This document shows, piece by piece, positions 5,484 to 5,502 of a DNA stretch of 5,502 bases. The position numbers and the translations under genes are program-made. The notes beneath the pieces were generated by a model, which was not told the origin of the DNA, did not search any database, and saw only the letters and a program-made list of their open reading frames with translations. Each line of letters opens with the position of its first letter. Positions within the stretch are counted from its first letter, which is position 1. Source of the DNA: Ignavibacteria bacterium (lineage in GTDB: Bacteria; Bacteroidota; Ignavibacteria; UBA10030; UBA6906); assembly GCA_029859455.1 (NCBI GenBank), contig JAOUDE010000185.1:1-5502 (forward strand), in the 5' to 3' direction.

Positions 5484-5502
5484 AGATCGGAAGAGCGTCG
5501 TG
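5484..5502. other. Illumina TruSeq adapter remnant at contig end
   Basis: The final 19 bases, AGATCGGAAGAGCGTCGTG, are identical to the start of the Illumina TruSeq adapter read-through sequence. A chance exact match of this length at the very end of a window is negligible. These bases are not genomic and should be trimmed; they add false residues RSEERR to the peroxidase. Confidence 0.95.

Overview
The window is a moderately GC-rich bacterial fragment encoding cell-envelope proteins. Four of its five genes start with lipoprotein signal peptides, three of which end in an I/V-x-[GS]-C lipobox; two of the four also carry haem-c motifs. The mix of NHL-repeat lipoproteins, a CX4CH cytochrome-like lipoprotein, a di-haem peroxidase and a MoxR ATPase suggests the FCB group (Ignavibacteriota, Kapabacteria, Bacteroidota or Gemmatimonadota relatives). 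That placement is inference from protein style; there is no rRNA or other marker here.

Left part, minus strand. Positions 1-841 encode the first 280 residues of a MoxR-family AAA+ ATPase that runs off the left edge. Upstream of it is a strong intrinsic terminator (1007-1038) ending the next minus-strand gene. That gene (1064-1816) encodes a 250-residue lipoprotein with an Ig-like domain followed by a cytochrome-c-like domain that has a CAFSGCH (CX4CH) haem site.

Middle. The 522-base divergent region (1817-2338) holds no convincing protein gene. It contains dyads near a weak minus-strand promoter, a near-consensus plus-strand promoter (TTGACA-17-TATATT, 1986-2014), a stretch that can fold into a multi-helix RNA starting at the predicted transcript start, a tandem decamer, and a 49-base G-free leader ahead of a strong ribosome binding site.

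Right part, plus strand. Two tandem paralogous six-bladed NHL beta-propeller lipoproteins (2339-3508 and 3580-4755) are separated by a 14-bp perfect hairpin. A second near-consensus promoter (TTGACT-17-TATATT, 4775-4803) then drives a lipoprotein of the MauG/cytochrome c peroxidase family (from 4875), which is cut by the end of the window. The last 19 bases (5484-5502) are identical to an Illumina TruSeq adapter, so the window ends in a sequencing artefact, not genomic sequence.

Taken together, the cytochrome-like lipoprotein, the two propellers and the di-haem peroxidase look like a small envelope-anchored redox locus. The joint function is inference. The MoxR gene is separated by the terminator and probably belongs to another operon.
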